DNA of 64,000 nt from Hypericum androsaemum (GCA_963995505.1 OZ023187.1:4037501-4101500); one strand, 5' to 3'. Counted from the first letter of the stretch, positions 10,440 to 23,003 are shown. Notes: generated by a model from the letters alone, not told the origin. Numbers and translations: made by a program.

Positions 10440-10887
10440 CTTGTTTTATGATTAAAAAAAATTAACCTCATCGTCGATGGAAGCTTCAATTTTTTGCCGG
10501 CATTTTTTATTCAGGCATTTCTCAATTGGGTTTTTTATTCAGGTATTTCTCAATTGAGTTTTTGATTCAGGCATTTCTCAATTGGGCATTTCTCAATTAG
10601 GGTTCTTGGAACCTTTAACGAATTGGGGTTCAATTGGACAAGTATAATATGTTGTTGTTTATTTGAAGATGGCAGGAAGAAGATAAATAGGAGGAAGAAG
10701 ATAACAAGGGAAGGTATTTTGGTCATTTCAAGTGGGGACTTACTGGAGAAAATGAAATATTCCGGCTTCAGGGACCCGAGAGTCTATTGTCATCAAAACT
10801 TAGGGACGGGACAATCATTTTTCAAAAGCCAGGGACCCTAGAGGGAGGATGAGCAAAGGTCAGGAACTTTAGAGTAATTTATCCTAA
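10440..10887. mobile_element. Terminal remnant of the 51.7-kb Pack-MULE-like family, with short tandem repeats
   Basis: Bases about 10690-10887 match the right terminal repeat of the element at 51717-53237 (GTATTTTGGTCATTT, AAAACTTAGGGACGGGA, AGGGACCCTAGAGGGAGGA). The left part has three to four imperfect copies of an ATTCAGGCATTTCTCAATTG unit of about 30 bp (10505-10600). The left terminal repeat is missing, so only half of an element remains. Confidence 0.55.
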
Positions 10888-12679
10888 ATCGATTAATGTA
10901 GAATAGCTCCACCGGTTAACGTTCTATGTCATTTACAAAAATGTTGTCGATGGCCTCTGCACAAAGAAGAAGAAAATTATATTCTTTTTGTACGATTTTA
11001 GTAAGAAAATAGTGGACTGGAGACTGTTAGTAGTAACCAACAACAATAACTCTTGAATATTGCAAAGTTGAAGTGGATCATAAAACGAGAAAATAATTCA
11101 TAACATGCATACTAATGCATCATCCTAAACAGAGCCCATGAAATCAATCCGATGAATATTCAAATATCCAAACAAAAGTACCCAAATACACATAGAAGGA
11201 AAAAGCTCAGCAATTCATGTTAAAAAACTACTAAGCCAAACTTGTATCTACAAGACCCAAACACAGATTCCAAACTAAATTAACTGGGGAGAGAAAACCA
11301 ACTATCTAGAGGGTTCCAGGTAAGAGTTAATCGAATTCAGAGAGAGACACCTTAAAAAAAAGAAAAAAATAGATAAGTATCCTGTAATTTTACGTTTTTA
11401 CAATGGGATACCCTATGGTTCTAAATTAAAATTCGGTCCCTATGATTTTCAAAAAATTTCTCGGGCAGGTCCAGGACAACTGCCTGCCCATATAGTGCTC
11501 AAACGACATCGTTTTTTGTCCGACGTGGCTATCGAGTTGGATTACAGCTGACTTGTATTATGGCCAATTACCTATTTAGTCCCCAAAAAGCAATCAACAC
11601 CGGCCCAATCTCCCTCTCCTCCTCCTCCTCCCTCTCTCTCCTCCTCCCCCACCAAATCCAGCAACATCAACATCCACAAAAAGCAATCAGCATATGGAAC
11701 ACCCTGTTAGAGAATTAGTTTAATAATCAAGGAAGAGATGGCTCAAAACAAGTGAGTGTATTGGGCTTTGGGCCCAAGTATTTAATTAGAAGGAGAATCT
11801 TAAATAAATATAATAACTAAGTTATTAGTGAGAAACTTTGAGCTAATTTAATTGGAGGTCAAACCAATTGATTTTGGATGTTTGTGAGATCAATACGAAG
11901 CTCGTTGATAGCGCTTCGTAACGATATATAACACTTGCAAAAAATTAATTCTCGGGGTGAATAAAAATTAATTTTAAAATAGTATGGCTGTTATTAAAAT
12001 AAGCACAATACCACATTAGTTAGCCAAATTGCAGGAGCGTCACCAAGCAATTGATCGAAGATGGCGTCAGTTTCAGGGCACTAATTGATAGAATTGTCAC
12101 TTTTTTTAAGAATTACTTTAACTGCTTTTTTGTGCTTGACTATGCTCTTGGCCCCAGCTACATACTGCTACTTTTTTTTTAGAATTACTTTAACTAGAGG
12201 TTGACACTTCTTATTCTTATTTGCAATTTTTCGTGTTTATCCATTTATTGTCGTGTCTAATTAATCTATACTTTTTGAATTATCAGCTAGACGAAAGAAA
12301 AGAAAAAAACTCTTTGTAAGGCCACGATTCAGTACTCTATTTATTTTTACATTGCAAGTATAAGGGTCAGGTTGAGTATATATAACCAATAATGAGTTAA
12401 ATATGCTCAGCTTTATTTACAATTGTAAGAGAGAGAGAGAGAGAATGAATGGATTGCTTCCAAGCATAAACCAACGGGTAGTCCGACTAGACAAATAAAT
12501 TAGCAATATATTTGTCATAACAATTACTTACCCATATTTCCCAGCAACAGAGAAAATTACAGTAGCTGGCAATTGGACTGGATCACCAACCTAAACACAG
12601 AAGGAAATAAAACAAGTTGCCGCTTTTGTGTATGCCCTTGCATTACCGAGTGAAAAAGTTAACATTTTCCCCATCTGCC
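10888..12679. other. Intergenic
   Basis: No gene seen. AT-rich, with a pyrimidine tract of CTC/CCT repeats at 11605-11650 following a segment (11380-11600) that resembles the TIR-like stretch at 7490-7620, and an (AG)n microsatellite at about 12428-12443. The sequence near 11745-11960 looks like degenerate LTR, but I could not fix its ends. Confidence 0.3.
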
Positions 12680-12790
12680 AAAGGTCATTTGGCCTACTCG
12701 CATAGACATTGTATGATTGGACGGAGGTTCAAAGTTCAAATCCTGACATAGATGTATTCTTGGTATAATTTATCTTTAAAAAAAATTATT
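12680..12790 (+). mobile_element. Possible tRNA-derived SINE
   Basis: TTTGGCCTACTCGCATAGAC resembles a pol III A box region, and GGAGGTTCAAAGTTCAAATC 30 bases later fits a B box (GTTCAAATCC). The unit ends in TATCTTTAAAAAAAA. No target duplication could be assigned. Confidence 0.3.
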
Positions 12791-14599
12791 TTCCCCATCT
12801 TTAAAATTACAAGTAATTTTCACTTGTGAGAGAAACGAAAGGAATTACAACAGTAGTAGTAAGTTATTATTTCTCCAGAGTAAAAATCGTCATATAATTA
12901 GCACCATAGAACAACTACTAGGGTAGCTGGTTCCAATAGTACCTACTTCAAGAATGAGTTAAATATGACCAAACCAACCAAGTATATTATTAACAACCTG
13001 ATAAAGACCACTTTGACTTGAAACCACCTCAACTACGAGGCACTTATGCTCACCCAAAACTGTTGCAAACAGTAACACTGGAGGGTGGGAGATTGGAGAT
13101 CTTGGGGTTGGGTTGGGGGTGCCATTGATTATGCTTTTCTTCCTCACTCGAGGGAGAGGAGTGTGGGTTTGACCGGGAGTGGACTCACTTTTCCACTTCA
13201 TTTTTCTTATTTCCTGTCTATTAAACTCTATTGTTATTTCATGTTTGTGGTTTAAGATCAAGACAAGAATTCTTGTAGAATAATTGGAATCTTCAAATTC
13301 AGAGTCCTGAAAATAAATTTTTGTTCTTAATAGTTTCATTATTTGGATTAGTTCGTTTAACGAGTGTTCGGTTGATATTGATGATTTTGATATTTAAATT
13401 ATGTCTATATTAAATAATTAAATATCAATTTCTCATTGTAATATATTCCTAATTCAAAATTAAATGTCGCTTCATTTCCTTCATTTACAAGCGCTTTTTT
13501 TACAAGTAACATAAGACATTTTGCCGGCGTTGCCTGAATAATAAGAAACACACATTATTTCCTCAGTTTAAATTATTTGCACATCATCGTATCGATTAAT
13601 TTATATTTGAATTAAAAATTATTTTTATAATTGATATAATTTTTTCGAAAAATATTTAACACTACTAAATTTTCAATATCCGGAGAATTTGCCTTTTCCC
13701 CTTTTTGCTACATTATAGTGACCGGATGTTTTGCTAGTTAAGAGTGGTGAGCCAATAAGAGAGGGAGGAGGAAGTTTGAGGAGAGAGAGTACAAAAATTT
13801 CTTAAATTCTTTTTTATTAGAAAGATATGTGCGCAACTTGGGAATTTTTATAAACTCGTCACTAGGATTGGCCTTTTTTGTAATATTTTTATAAGTAAAT
13901 TTTGTATTGTTATATTGAAAATAGTTACACTTGATATTCCACAAGATTTTTTTGGTGAGTTTTTAAATTTAGGCGGATGACATAAACTTCGAGGATTTGG
14001 ACGGTTTAAGTTTTGTTCCCCTCCCAAATAAAATATTTTTATTTTTGCAAAGGATGAGAATACTCACAAACCTCTGAAAAACGAAATATGTTGTACATCT
14101 TACCCACCAAATGTTGGTCAAGACCTTTTGTACATGGTGGAACCCTTCACCGGTGCAAAGCCTTAGATCGATGCTTGCCGGATTGGAGGTACATGGTGAT
14201 GCTCTCCAAGCGGAGCTCACGACTGAAGTTTGGCGTCTCGCGGTTGCTACTGGTCTATCGTGGGAGGAGGACTCTAAAAGAATTCTCGAAGCGATCAAGG
14301 ACGCTACTGTGGTTTGGACCATTTTCGGAGTTTTGACCCTCCTTAATTTGGGTTATTTTGGTTTTGGTTACGAGTTTGGTGATACTTGGTGTTGACTCCA
14401 GATAGCGCTAATCACTATGTTGTGGCGCGTGTGATGTATACTTTTGTGATGATCGAATATAATCTTTACTTATAAAAAAAATATTTTGTACGTACAATTC
14501 AAAAATCTGTCACCTTTTTAGAGAGCTTTAGATTGATTGAGATACGTGATGTTGTCTATTAAAACTAATCAATCGATTTTGTTTAATTTTTATATGGAC
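12791..14599. other. Intergenic with unsupported ORFs
   Basis: Contains a minus-strand ORF of 126 codons (12959-13339) and a plus-strand ORF of 94 codons (14111-14395, with a hydrophobic segment VVWTIFGVLTLLNLGYF). Neither matches a family I know, and neither has a paralogue in the window or clear splice context. The 14111 ORF is the better coding candidate. The rest is AT-rich. Confidence 0.25.
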
Positions 14600-14613
14600 A
14601 CTGAGAGCCATCA

Positions 14614-15738
14614 TTAATTTCCTAAAAGTTCATGCAGCGCATCCCTCCATTCGCGAGGATCATCGACTCCCCTCATACTTTCCGCCACTGAGATGATCCG
14701 ACGGGGCAAACCGCGACACTGCTGAGCGACCAACTCTGCGTATTCTTCAGCTGCAGGAGCAAGAGGGCTGCCTGTACTTAACTGCTCTCTGAATAAGATT
14801 TTTGCTTCTGTGTCGGGCAGACGGTCGACTTCGATGCATTCTCGGCACTTCATCCTGGCACACGTCCTCTTTTCCCGAGCGCCTATGATCAGCTTGCACC
14901 CGCGGACTTCGCCTATATTGCCAATATCAACTTCCTCGATACTACTTGAGAGACCATCGAGAAAGAGCGCGCTTTTCCTTTTCCGCCAATGGCTCTGCAA
15001 CCTCGACGCCCTTGTCCTCGTATCTTCGTCATACGACAGATCGATACCAACTTGCTTGGCAATCTTAAGTTGCAACTCGAAAACGTCAATCTCGGATGAG
15101 ACAGTAACCCATACAGCATCGATGACCCGGCTCTCGATGAGCTTATTGTGAAGATGCATCATGATCTCTGTCTTTCCAACTCCTTCAACTCCATACACCC
15201 CAATCCTCTGCACCCCTTCATTCATCAGGCAGTCCCAGACTCTCTTCAAAGGGCCTCCATCCGGATCAGGCATAACCAATTTTCTTGTCAGTAACTCCCC
15301 TCCTTTCGGATGCTCATCAAGCAGAAGATCGACATCCTCAAACGATGAACTTTGCTGCAGAAGCTCATCCACTGCACCAGTAATCTTGTCAATCTCAGTC
15401 TCCAATAACGGATTCAGCACGCACGCCCGATCTCCCATCTGCTGTTCCAATTCTTTCCGTTGGCTCCTAACCTCATGAACATTTCCCAACCAATCATCAA
15501 CTTCTCTCTTCCTCCTCTTCCTCGACCGGGACTCGAGGAGCTGGAGGCTTTGGCTAACATCCTTCTCCTTGCAACTCAGACTCTCTAGCTTTCTTTTCAG
15601 CCTCTCCCTCTTCTCCTCAATGCGTTTCGGATAGCTCGCCAGTTGCCATGTTTGCTGGATGGCCTCTACATTTTCATGGAGGTCCTTCACAAATGTGGAA
15701 CCTCTCCGAAAAGCTCGAATCGTCCACTCGAAATTCAT
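14614..15738 (-). CDS. Short coiled-coil NB-ARC protein, RPS5/RPS2-like (copy 2)
   Basis: A 374-aa paralogue of the 633-1763 gene, close to identical along its length, with the same stop position after a GLPRRI motif. P-loop GVEGVGKT is at 183-190, RNBS-A is canonical (AVWVTVSS), kinase-2 is ALFLDGL and RNBS-B is CKLIIGARE. The coiled coil occupies roughly 43-130. ARC2/MHD and LRRs are absent, as in copy 1. Because both copies keep an open frame and the same end, truncation predates the duplication. The better-preserved RNBS-A makes this the likelier functional copy. Known truncated CN proteins can act as adaptors or modulators of full NLRs; that role here is inference. Confidence 0.8.
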   Translation of the reverse strand: MNFEWTIRAFRRGSTFVKDLHENVEAIQQTWQLASYPKRIEEKRERLKRKLESLSCKEKDVSQSLQLLESRSRKRRKREVDDWLGNVHEVRSQRKELEQQMGDRACVLNPLLETEIDKITGAVDELLQQSSSFEDVDLLLDEHPKGGELLTRKLVMPDPDGGPLKRVWDCLMNEGVQRIGVYGVEGVGKTEIMMHLHNKLIESRVIDAVWVTVSSEIDVFELQLKIAKQVGIDLSYDEDTRTRASRLQSHWRKRKSALFLDGLSSSIEEVDIGNIGEVRGCKLIIGAREKRTCARMKCRECIEVDRLPDTEAKILFREQLSTGSPLAPAAEEYAELVAQQCRGLPRRIISVAESMRGVDDPREWRDALHELLGN

Positions 15739-16400
15739 CAGAATTGGTGCTTGAACTCGAATGGCTACAAATGAAAATAATACAACTTCACAATGAGATT
15801 CACCATGGTAGGACTACAGTCAGTAACTTAGCAGCTGCACTGAAACTTTTCTTGGCCCTCCAATCCAAAATACAAGGACCCAATTAAACAAAACTCCTCC
15901 CTACTTCTTTAAAACCAAATGTCAAAGTAGAGATCCATCACATGCTCAAGTTCAGACCCAAGAACAGAACCAGAGAAACAGTGAAATTGTCATACACCAT
16001 GGAACTAATGTTTGAACATCTTGAGTTCAAGCCTTACGAATGTAAAAGACAATACTCGACTTTGAATATACGAGGAATCAACCATCTTAGAATCATTAGG
16101 CAGGAGACAGGAAAAGTGAAGCTGCATAATCTAGTTCTAGCAAAATTAATCAACACCCTTAGGACTAAACATTTCAGAAAGTAAAAAAAAGAAGAAGCAT
16201 ACCTCCAGAGGGCAGGATAGAAATTGGGTTTTGGTGGGAATCTACAACTAACTCTGTTCCAACATGAGTTAGTTGTAGATAACTTAGAAAGATTGTAGAA
16301 TGTGAACACTTTGACTTTCCAAGATGAACAGTTCCTTGCAAGAGCAGGGAAATTGCCTTGCCAAAAGCCGGCCACTTGTGTTTACTTTAATAGTTTATTT
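15739..16400 (-). promoter_or_regulatory. Spliced 5' leader and upstream region of NB-ARC copy 2
   Basis: The minus strand shows CTCTGGAG|GTATGC (exon end 16203) and TTTGTAG|CCATTC (exon start 15764), a 438-bp leader intron homologous to that of copy 1. Upstream, AATAAATAAAC near 16390 could serve as a TATA-type element. Conservation of both splice sites across the two copies supports a real transcript. Confidence 0.55.
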
Positions 16401-17720
16401 ATTCTCAAAATTGCCATTAAAAAATGGTCCAAATTTTTAAGCTGAAGCCATAAGAGATTTGGATTTGGGATAATTACTTTTTTTGGTAGAAATTGAAGGA
16501 GTAACATGTTCATTAATTTTTATTAATCACGTGTTAAAATTATAGTACGTATACAACAAGAAAGACTTATCCCTTCATATCCTCAAAATAGACATCGATA
16601 CAATTTGGGATAATTATTTAAGTTTCAAGAAGATAAAAAATTTCATTAAGAAAATCTTCTGATAAATTAGAATCCAACGACAATGACAAAGCTTAGAAAA
16701 ATATTCATGTTAGCAAGGAAAGTGATAATCTCATTAAGGGTTAAATTTAATTTTACTCTCTTGTGTTATTGGTAATCTCCATATAAATTTCAGTATATAT
16801 CACAATTTCTACGAACCCAGCTTCACCTGATTTTTTTTTTATCATTAGACGTTCTAACTTTCATTTTAGTCTTCTCCATCGATTCTACTCCACATCTCAT
16901 AAAACCTCTTTTTAGCTTCTTTTTTCACGACATTTTATTTTCTCATTTCTTGTTACTTGGACTTCGATGCGGTGGCTCATTTTTCTTTCAATTCCTTAAA
17001 TTCTTTATCCTCCCAGTTAATTCAAAATTGAACACAGTCGGTCCTAGAATAATGAGCATGTTTTGGGCTTGTAGTTCCGGACAATGTGCAAGATTAGAGT
17101 ATCAAATGGGCTTAAGACAAAAGTTCGGTTGGGCCATGGTACAAGGACCATTCATAAACCCATGATGATTTGTGGCCGCTTCCACATGCAAGTTTTTCGC
17201 AGATGACGAACCTAATTGATAATTAGGGTTCAAGAAGAGAATTAGGAATTTCAAGAAAAGGAGAAGAGGTACGATAGAAGAGGGAGTAGAAGAGTCAAGT
17301 TGTTATTATTTCTAAAGATGTTGTTTATCGTTATTAATGTTCCTTTTATAGCTAGTTACACTAATTTCCTGCTTGCCACGGGCTTGCCACGTCACTCATC
17401 TGTTGTCTGTCTCCGCTCTCATCATCTGTCATCCAATTACAAGAGTATTCTGACAAATAAATATTACACCTAGTAAATTGAACCTGTACTTTGGTCAAGT
17501 CATGCTACGCCTATACCGTTAGGCCAAATGTCCGTGGGCGAATTATTGTCATGATGAACAACTCATTACACCATTCTTAAAAAATTAAAATTATAGTTAA
17601 AATTTGCTTTGATTTATTATATTATTGTCATGATGACGTTATCGTGCATACATAGGTGCACGCGAAAGAGTGCACGTACAGTGTATTTGCACGCGAACGC
17701 ATACTGTCATATAATAAGGA
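16401..17720. other. Intergenic, right arm of the NB-ARC duplication
   Basis: Up to about 17205 it parallels 2391-3265. From 17215 to 17470 there is a purine-rich then pyrimidine-rich stretch similar to 7230-7470, possibly LTR debris, and 17490-17700 parallels 5210-5410. Alternating GTGCACGC sequence precedes the LINE. No gene seen. Confidence 0.45.
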
Positions 17721-20700
17721 TTGGGGAGTGCACGTACATATGGTGGAACTGCCGCGGATTGGGGAGTCCGGAGGCAGTTCTTCAGCTGAGCAGACTGGTA
17801 AGGTCTTGCAACCCCCACATTATTTTCCTTTCTGAAACAAGGCTCAAAGATGTGGAAGCGGAAAACATGAAATGGAGGTTAGGTTTCGAGTGTGGCGTAT
17901 ATGTATCTTGCCAGGGAACAGGCAGAGCGCGTAGTGGCGGGCTCGTTCTCTTATGGCGAGGTATTGCCATTACTTTATTATCTTTCTCACTCCACCATAT
18001 AGATGTGGAAGTTGTGGATTTTTGCTTGTGGAGGTTTACAGGTTTCTACGGATGGCCAAACACGGCAGACAGGTACCAGTCATGGGCTCTTCTCAGGCAG
18101 TTAAAGGAGCAATCTACACTTCCGTGGCTTTGTGGAGGTGACTTCAATGAAATTGGGTCTCTAACGGAAAAGAGAGGGGGTAAACTTATCCCTCAAAGGA
18201 GAATGGATGCTTTTCAGGAAGTGATTCAGCACTGTGGTTTATCTGAAGTTAAGCAGATATGGTTGTATTTTACTTGGACGAATGGACAGGAAGATGGGGG
18301 ACACATCGAGTGCAAATTAGACAGGGTCCTGGCTACAGCTGATTGGCTTGACCTTTTCCCGCACACTTGGGTGGAGACTCGCCCTCGGCTTGGGTCGGAC
18401 CACTCTCCCCTGATTGGACAATTGAGTTCTGAAGAGGGTAGGCCTCTGCCGAGGCGATTTCATTTTGAGCAGATGTGGGAAAGACATGAAGATATAGGGA
18501 AGGAAGTTCAGCTTGGGTGGGATTGCACGCCTGAGACTGAACTGGAAGCGAAGCTGTCTGCCTGTGCTCAACACTTGAAGACATGGGACAAAAATGTTTT
18601 TGGGAATGTGCAAAAGCAGAAGAGTGAATTGGAAAAGAAAATTGGCACCTTGCAGGACCTACCTCTGACCACAGATAGAAAGAGGAATTTGGATGTCTTA
18701 CTCAGGAAACGAGAGGAAATACTGTCAAGAGAGGAGGCGATGTGGGCTCAGAGGTCAAGAGTGGATTGGATGCGTGAGGGAGATCGCAATACTAAATTCT
18801 TCCACTAAAAGGCAAAGCACATGGGAGTTCGGAACCGGATCCTAGAGTTGGATGGCCCGAACGGCCAAAAATTAAGAGGGTGGACCGAGTTGGAGAGGGA
18901 ATTCAGGACTTTCTATACTAACTTGTTTGCCTCTGAAGCTAATGTGCAGGTAACAGAAGTGACAATTTTGGTGGAGGTGCGAGTGACTGAGGATATGAGT
19001 AGGCAGCTGGGAGCGCCCTATACGAGGGAGGAGGTATACAAAGCCCTCTGCGAGATGGGCCCTACTAAAGCACCAGGGCCTGATGGCATGCCCCCACTCT
19101 TCTTTCAGAAGCATTGGCAGACTGTTGGACCCTCGGTAACTCGTTCCACTCTGGCTGTGCTTAATGACGAGGCTGACCCCACTAATATGAATGACACTAT
19201 CATTGCTTTAATTCCAAAAGTTAAAAGACCTACAAATTTCTCTGAATATCGACCTATAAGTTTGTGTAATGTAGTCATGAAAATTATTACTAAGGCAATC
19301 ACAAACAGATTAAAGGTCTTTTTGCATGATATCATCCATGAGAATCAAGGAGCTTTTGTACCAGGTCGGTTGATTACTGATAATGCCTTAGTTACTTTTG
19401 AGTCTTATCACTACCTGAAAAAGAAGACAAATGGCGGGAGAGGGTGGTGTGCTCTTAAGCTAGACATGATGAAAGCATATGATATGATAGAGTAGAATTT
19501 TTTGGAAAAAATGTTGTTGGCCATGGGTTTTCAGGAGTCTTTTATTGCCCTTGTTATGAAGTGTGTTCGTACTGTTAGATATGCAGTGCAGGTGAATGGA
19601 CAGGTGGGGGAGTCCTTCTCTCCGGAGAGGGGACTACGCCAAGGTGATCCGCTCTCCCCTTATCTTTTCCTGATTTGTGCAGAAGGTCTTGCAGCTCTTA
19701 TTCGACAGGCAAAAAGGACGCGGTGCTTACATGGTTTGAAGGTGGCCAGGGGAGCTCCAGCAGTTACTCACCTCTTTTTTGCAGATGACTCTCTTTTGTT
19801 TGCCAGGGCAACGGAGACAGAGCTACGCAATATTCTCGACCTGCTGGATACATATTCTCGGGCATCGGGTCAGCGGGTGAACTTGCAGAAGAGCTCAATT
19901 TTCTTTAGTGGCAATATGTCTGAGGTGCAAAAGGAGTGATTGTGTGCTTTTGTGGGGATGCGAAGAGGAGAGGAAGGGGATACATATTTGGGTTTTCCGA
20001 CTCTAGTTGGTCGGTCTAAGAGGTTGATTTTCTCTTCTATTGAGGACCGAATTAATTCTAAGATAAGGAGCTGGAAGGACCGGTTTCTTTCAAGAGCTGG
20101 GAGGGAAACTCTGATCAAGTTGGTGCTATTGTCAATCGCTACATATATTATGAGTTATTTCAGCTTACCAGCGGATATCTGTGAAAGGATTGAGAAGAAA
20201 TTATGTGCTTTCTACTGGGGTAGCAAGGAGGGGGAACGTAAAATGCACTGGCGCAGTTGGATCCGGATGTGCAGGTTAAAAGCAGAAGGGGGTTTGGGTT
20301 TCAGGAGGCTACTTAGTTCAAACAGGGCAATGCTTGCAAAACAGGCTTGGCGGCTGCTTTGTAACCTAGAGTCTTTACCGGCAAAAGTTTTGAAAGCAAG
20401 GTATTTTCCACGGGGAGATATAATTACGGCAGATATTGGGTATAGACCGAGTTTCACATGGAGGAGTATACGAGAGGGAATAGATTTACTTGCACCCAAT
20501 CTTGAATGGAGGGTGGGTAATGGCACTAAGGTGGAAATTTGGGAGGATAGGTGGCTTCTAGGGACTGAGCTCGGGCATCCACATTACATCTACCTAGGGG
20601 CAGACTCGAATCGGTGGGTCTCTGAGTTGTTAGTGGAAGGGAAAAATGAGTGCGATAGCGATCTTTTACAGTGTTTGTTCAAGGAAGAGGATATACATCG

Positions 20701-22336
20701 GATAAAGACAATTCAGGTAAGTGCTAGACTCCCGGAAGACATGGTTCGATGGCGACATAACAAGGACGGCATGTATACAGTGAAGTCAGGTTACTATATT
20801 GATCTTCAACATTGGTGGGAGCATTCTGAGCTGGCTAAAATTTTGACTCATGCGAGGGATGTTTGGAACCGCGTTTGGAGGCTGAACTGCCCTCCTAGGA
20901 TTCGCACCTTCATATGGCGCCTGCTCGACAACAATCTTCTGCTTGGAATCAACATTTTGAGGAGGAGATTGGATGTGGATGTTCGCTTCCCCTTTTGTGC
21001 GAGCTGTGTAGAGTCGGGTCATCATCTATTTTTTGAGTGTTCTTTTGCAGGTATTTTATGGAGGAAAATTGGGATCGATACACAGGAGTTCCAACGTATG
21101 ACGCTGGTCTAGGCATGTTCGGCCCTGTTTTCGATATGGGAGGAGGAAGAACGAGGATGGAGAGCAGCCTGGCTGTGGGGCATTTGGAAAGTGAGGAACG
21201 AGGTAGTTTTTTGGGCAGCATCATTTGAAGAAGCTCAAAGGGTGCTTCAACCGGTCAACCGACTTTGGATCGACTTCATATATGTTCAAAGTCCGAGTCC
21301 CACCTCATGTGTCCGGCTAGCTAAGTTATGGCACCTTCCAGAGGCAGGATGGTTCAAAGTTAACACAGATGCACGGATGAATACTAACGGGGTTGCTCAA
21401 GTGGGCGCCCTTATTCGCGATGAGTTTGGACATTTTATTGCAGGATTTGTGCGTAGATATAGAGGCCATGTCCACCCAACCGTACTGAAAGCTCGAGGGA
21501 TGCTAATAGGCGCGGAGCTCGCAATCACCCTTGGCCTCAGGTATGTTTGTTTGGAATCTGATTGCTTACCTCTTGTGCAGGCTCTGAATAAACAGGTGTC
21601 AGATAGAAGTGATTTGGCCTTGTTGGTGGCGGATTGCATCGAAACATGTCGGGGATTCCTGAACCATCGCTTTATGTTTGTTCGGCGAGATGGGAATAAG
21701 GTGGCCCATGCACTTACAAAAATCTCGCTGTAAGATGACCTTCAGTTCCAGTTCTTTTCGACACCTCCAAGGATAATCTGTGAACGGTTGGCGGAAGATC
21801 TACGCGCTGCTGTTAGAGAGGCTAATGGGGATTTGAGGGATGGGTAGGGTTTTATCTGGGATGGGCAAGCAGGGTTCATAGTCTTGTTCTGGGTTATGGA
21901 TGTATCAGGGGCAACACGTAGAATTCACACTTGATGCAGTGTATCCGCTAGAGTGAATTTTTACCATGATGCGCTCTTTTCCAGATTCCAGTTTTTCCCG
22001 ATTGGGGTGGATTTTCTGGAATAGGTTTTTACCGAGGCCGGCGGCTGCAACCTCTTCTAAAGAGGGGAATTCTACGTGTCGGAGGGTAGTTTTTTCATAG
22101 GTGGATAGCGTCTGCGTGCTATTGTGCATTTTTTGGACCCTAGGATGGGTAGGTAGAATAAGTTCTTGTAGGGCCAGGCGGAGGGTGGCGGGACTAGCTG
22201 GGTAGTGCTCCTATCGTACTAATGTGCGACTTGAGTATTTTAGATGACTTTATCAGTGGCTTTGTGGTGCTTCATCGTTTGTAATATTACTTTCATGTGA
22301 TTAATAAAATGTGATGGTATGTTGACCCCTAAAAAA
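17721..22336 (+). mobile_element. L1-type LINE, 5'-truncated, ORF2 with four stop codons
   Basis: A single plus-strand frame from about 17735 to 21733 encodes in order: APE endonuclease (WWNCRGLG, FLSETRL, CGGDFNEIG, GSDHSPLIG), reverse transcriptase (KAPGPDGMPPLFF, YRPISLCNV, GAFVPGRLITDNAL, QGDPLSPYLF, catalytic FFADDSLLF), a zf-RVT zinc-binding region (CASCVESGHHLFFEC) and a plant-type RNase H (FKVNTDARMN, ESDCLPLVQAL). Stops at 18806 (TAA), 19493 (TAG), 19937 (TGA) and 21110 (TAG) interrupt it without any frameshift. ORF1 is missing. The 3' UTR ends near 22336 after AATAAAATG and a short A-run. No convincing TSD was found. Confidence 0.9.
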
Positions 22337-22374
22337 CAATTTTCTACAACAAGAAGAGACCCAATGGTTGTTTT

Positions 22375-23003
22375 TGTTGGGAATTTGACTCGTGCAGCGG
22401 AAGCGGTAAATAAAATTTATCCCAGTAATTAATAATTACCACGGTCAAAAGTAGATGGGGAAGAAAAATACCACCAAGAGGGAACACCAAGATTTACGTG
22501 GAAAACCCTCTAAATACCAGAGGGAAAAACCACTGAACCAGCTCCGAAAAATATCCACTAGTAAATAGAGAAATTACAGTGGTAAATCCTCACTGCTCGA
22601 TACCCCGAGTTATCCCACTCTCGTGTTTCACTCGTATTTTACAGTAGAGAATTTTCACTCACTCTATTTTTACTTCAAGCTCTCTCTCTCTGGAACTTGG
22701 AAACTATCTATTTCTCTCTAAACTCTCTACTTGGAGTTTTTCTTCATTTTGTGGATGTATTTCCATGGAAGATCATCTTCCCTTTTATAGAAAAGTTCGT
22801 ATGGAACAAATGTTCCATAAAATTCTCCATGTTTTCTTCCTTAATTTGTGGGCATCTTCATCATCATGTCCATCTTTTTTTTTCCTTAATTTGTGGGCAT
22901 CTTCATCATCATGTCCATCTTTTCTTTTCCTTAATTTGTGGGCATCTTCATTATCATGTCCAATTAAATGAACTAAATGGACATAATGGGACGGGACCCA
23001 ATA
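22375..23003 (-). mobile_element. Solo LTR of the 40.4-kb copia family
   Basis: It starts TGTTGGGAATTTG and ends CCCAATA, and matches the LTRs of the element at 40437-45733 throughout, including the three roughly 43-bp internal repeats ending CATCATGTCCATC. A 5-bp target duplication GTTTT lies at 22370-22374 and 23004-23008, so the LTR is complete and arose by recombination between the two LTRs of a full element. It lies 38 bp beyond the LINE tail. Orientation is set by analogy to the full element. Confidence 0.9.

Noticed and set aside
12959..13339. 126-codon minus-strand ORF
   Set aside because: No recognisable domain, no paralogue, no splice or promoter context.
15739..16400. Minus-strand ORF at 16034-16375 as an extra NB-ARC coding exon
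   Set aside because: It reads across the leader exon and into the intron, with no NLR motif; the conserved donor site interrupts it.
17721..22336. Target duplication for the large LINE
   Set aside because: No shared string between the 5' junction and the sequence after the tail could be found by eye.
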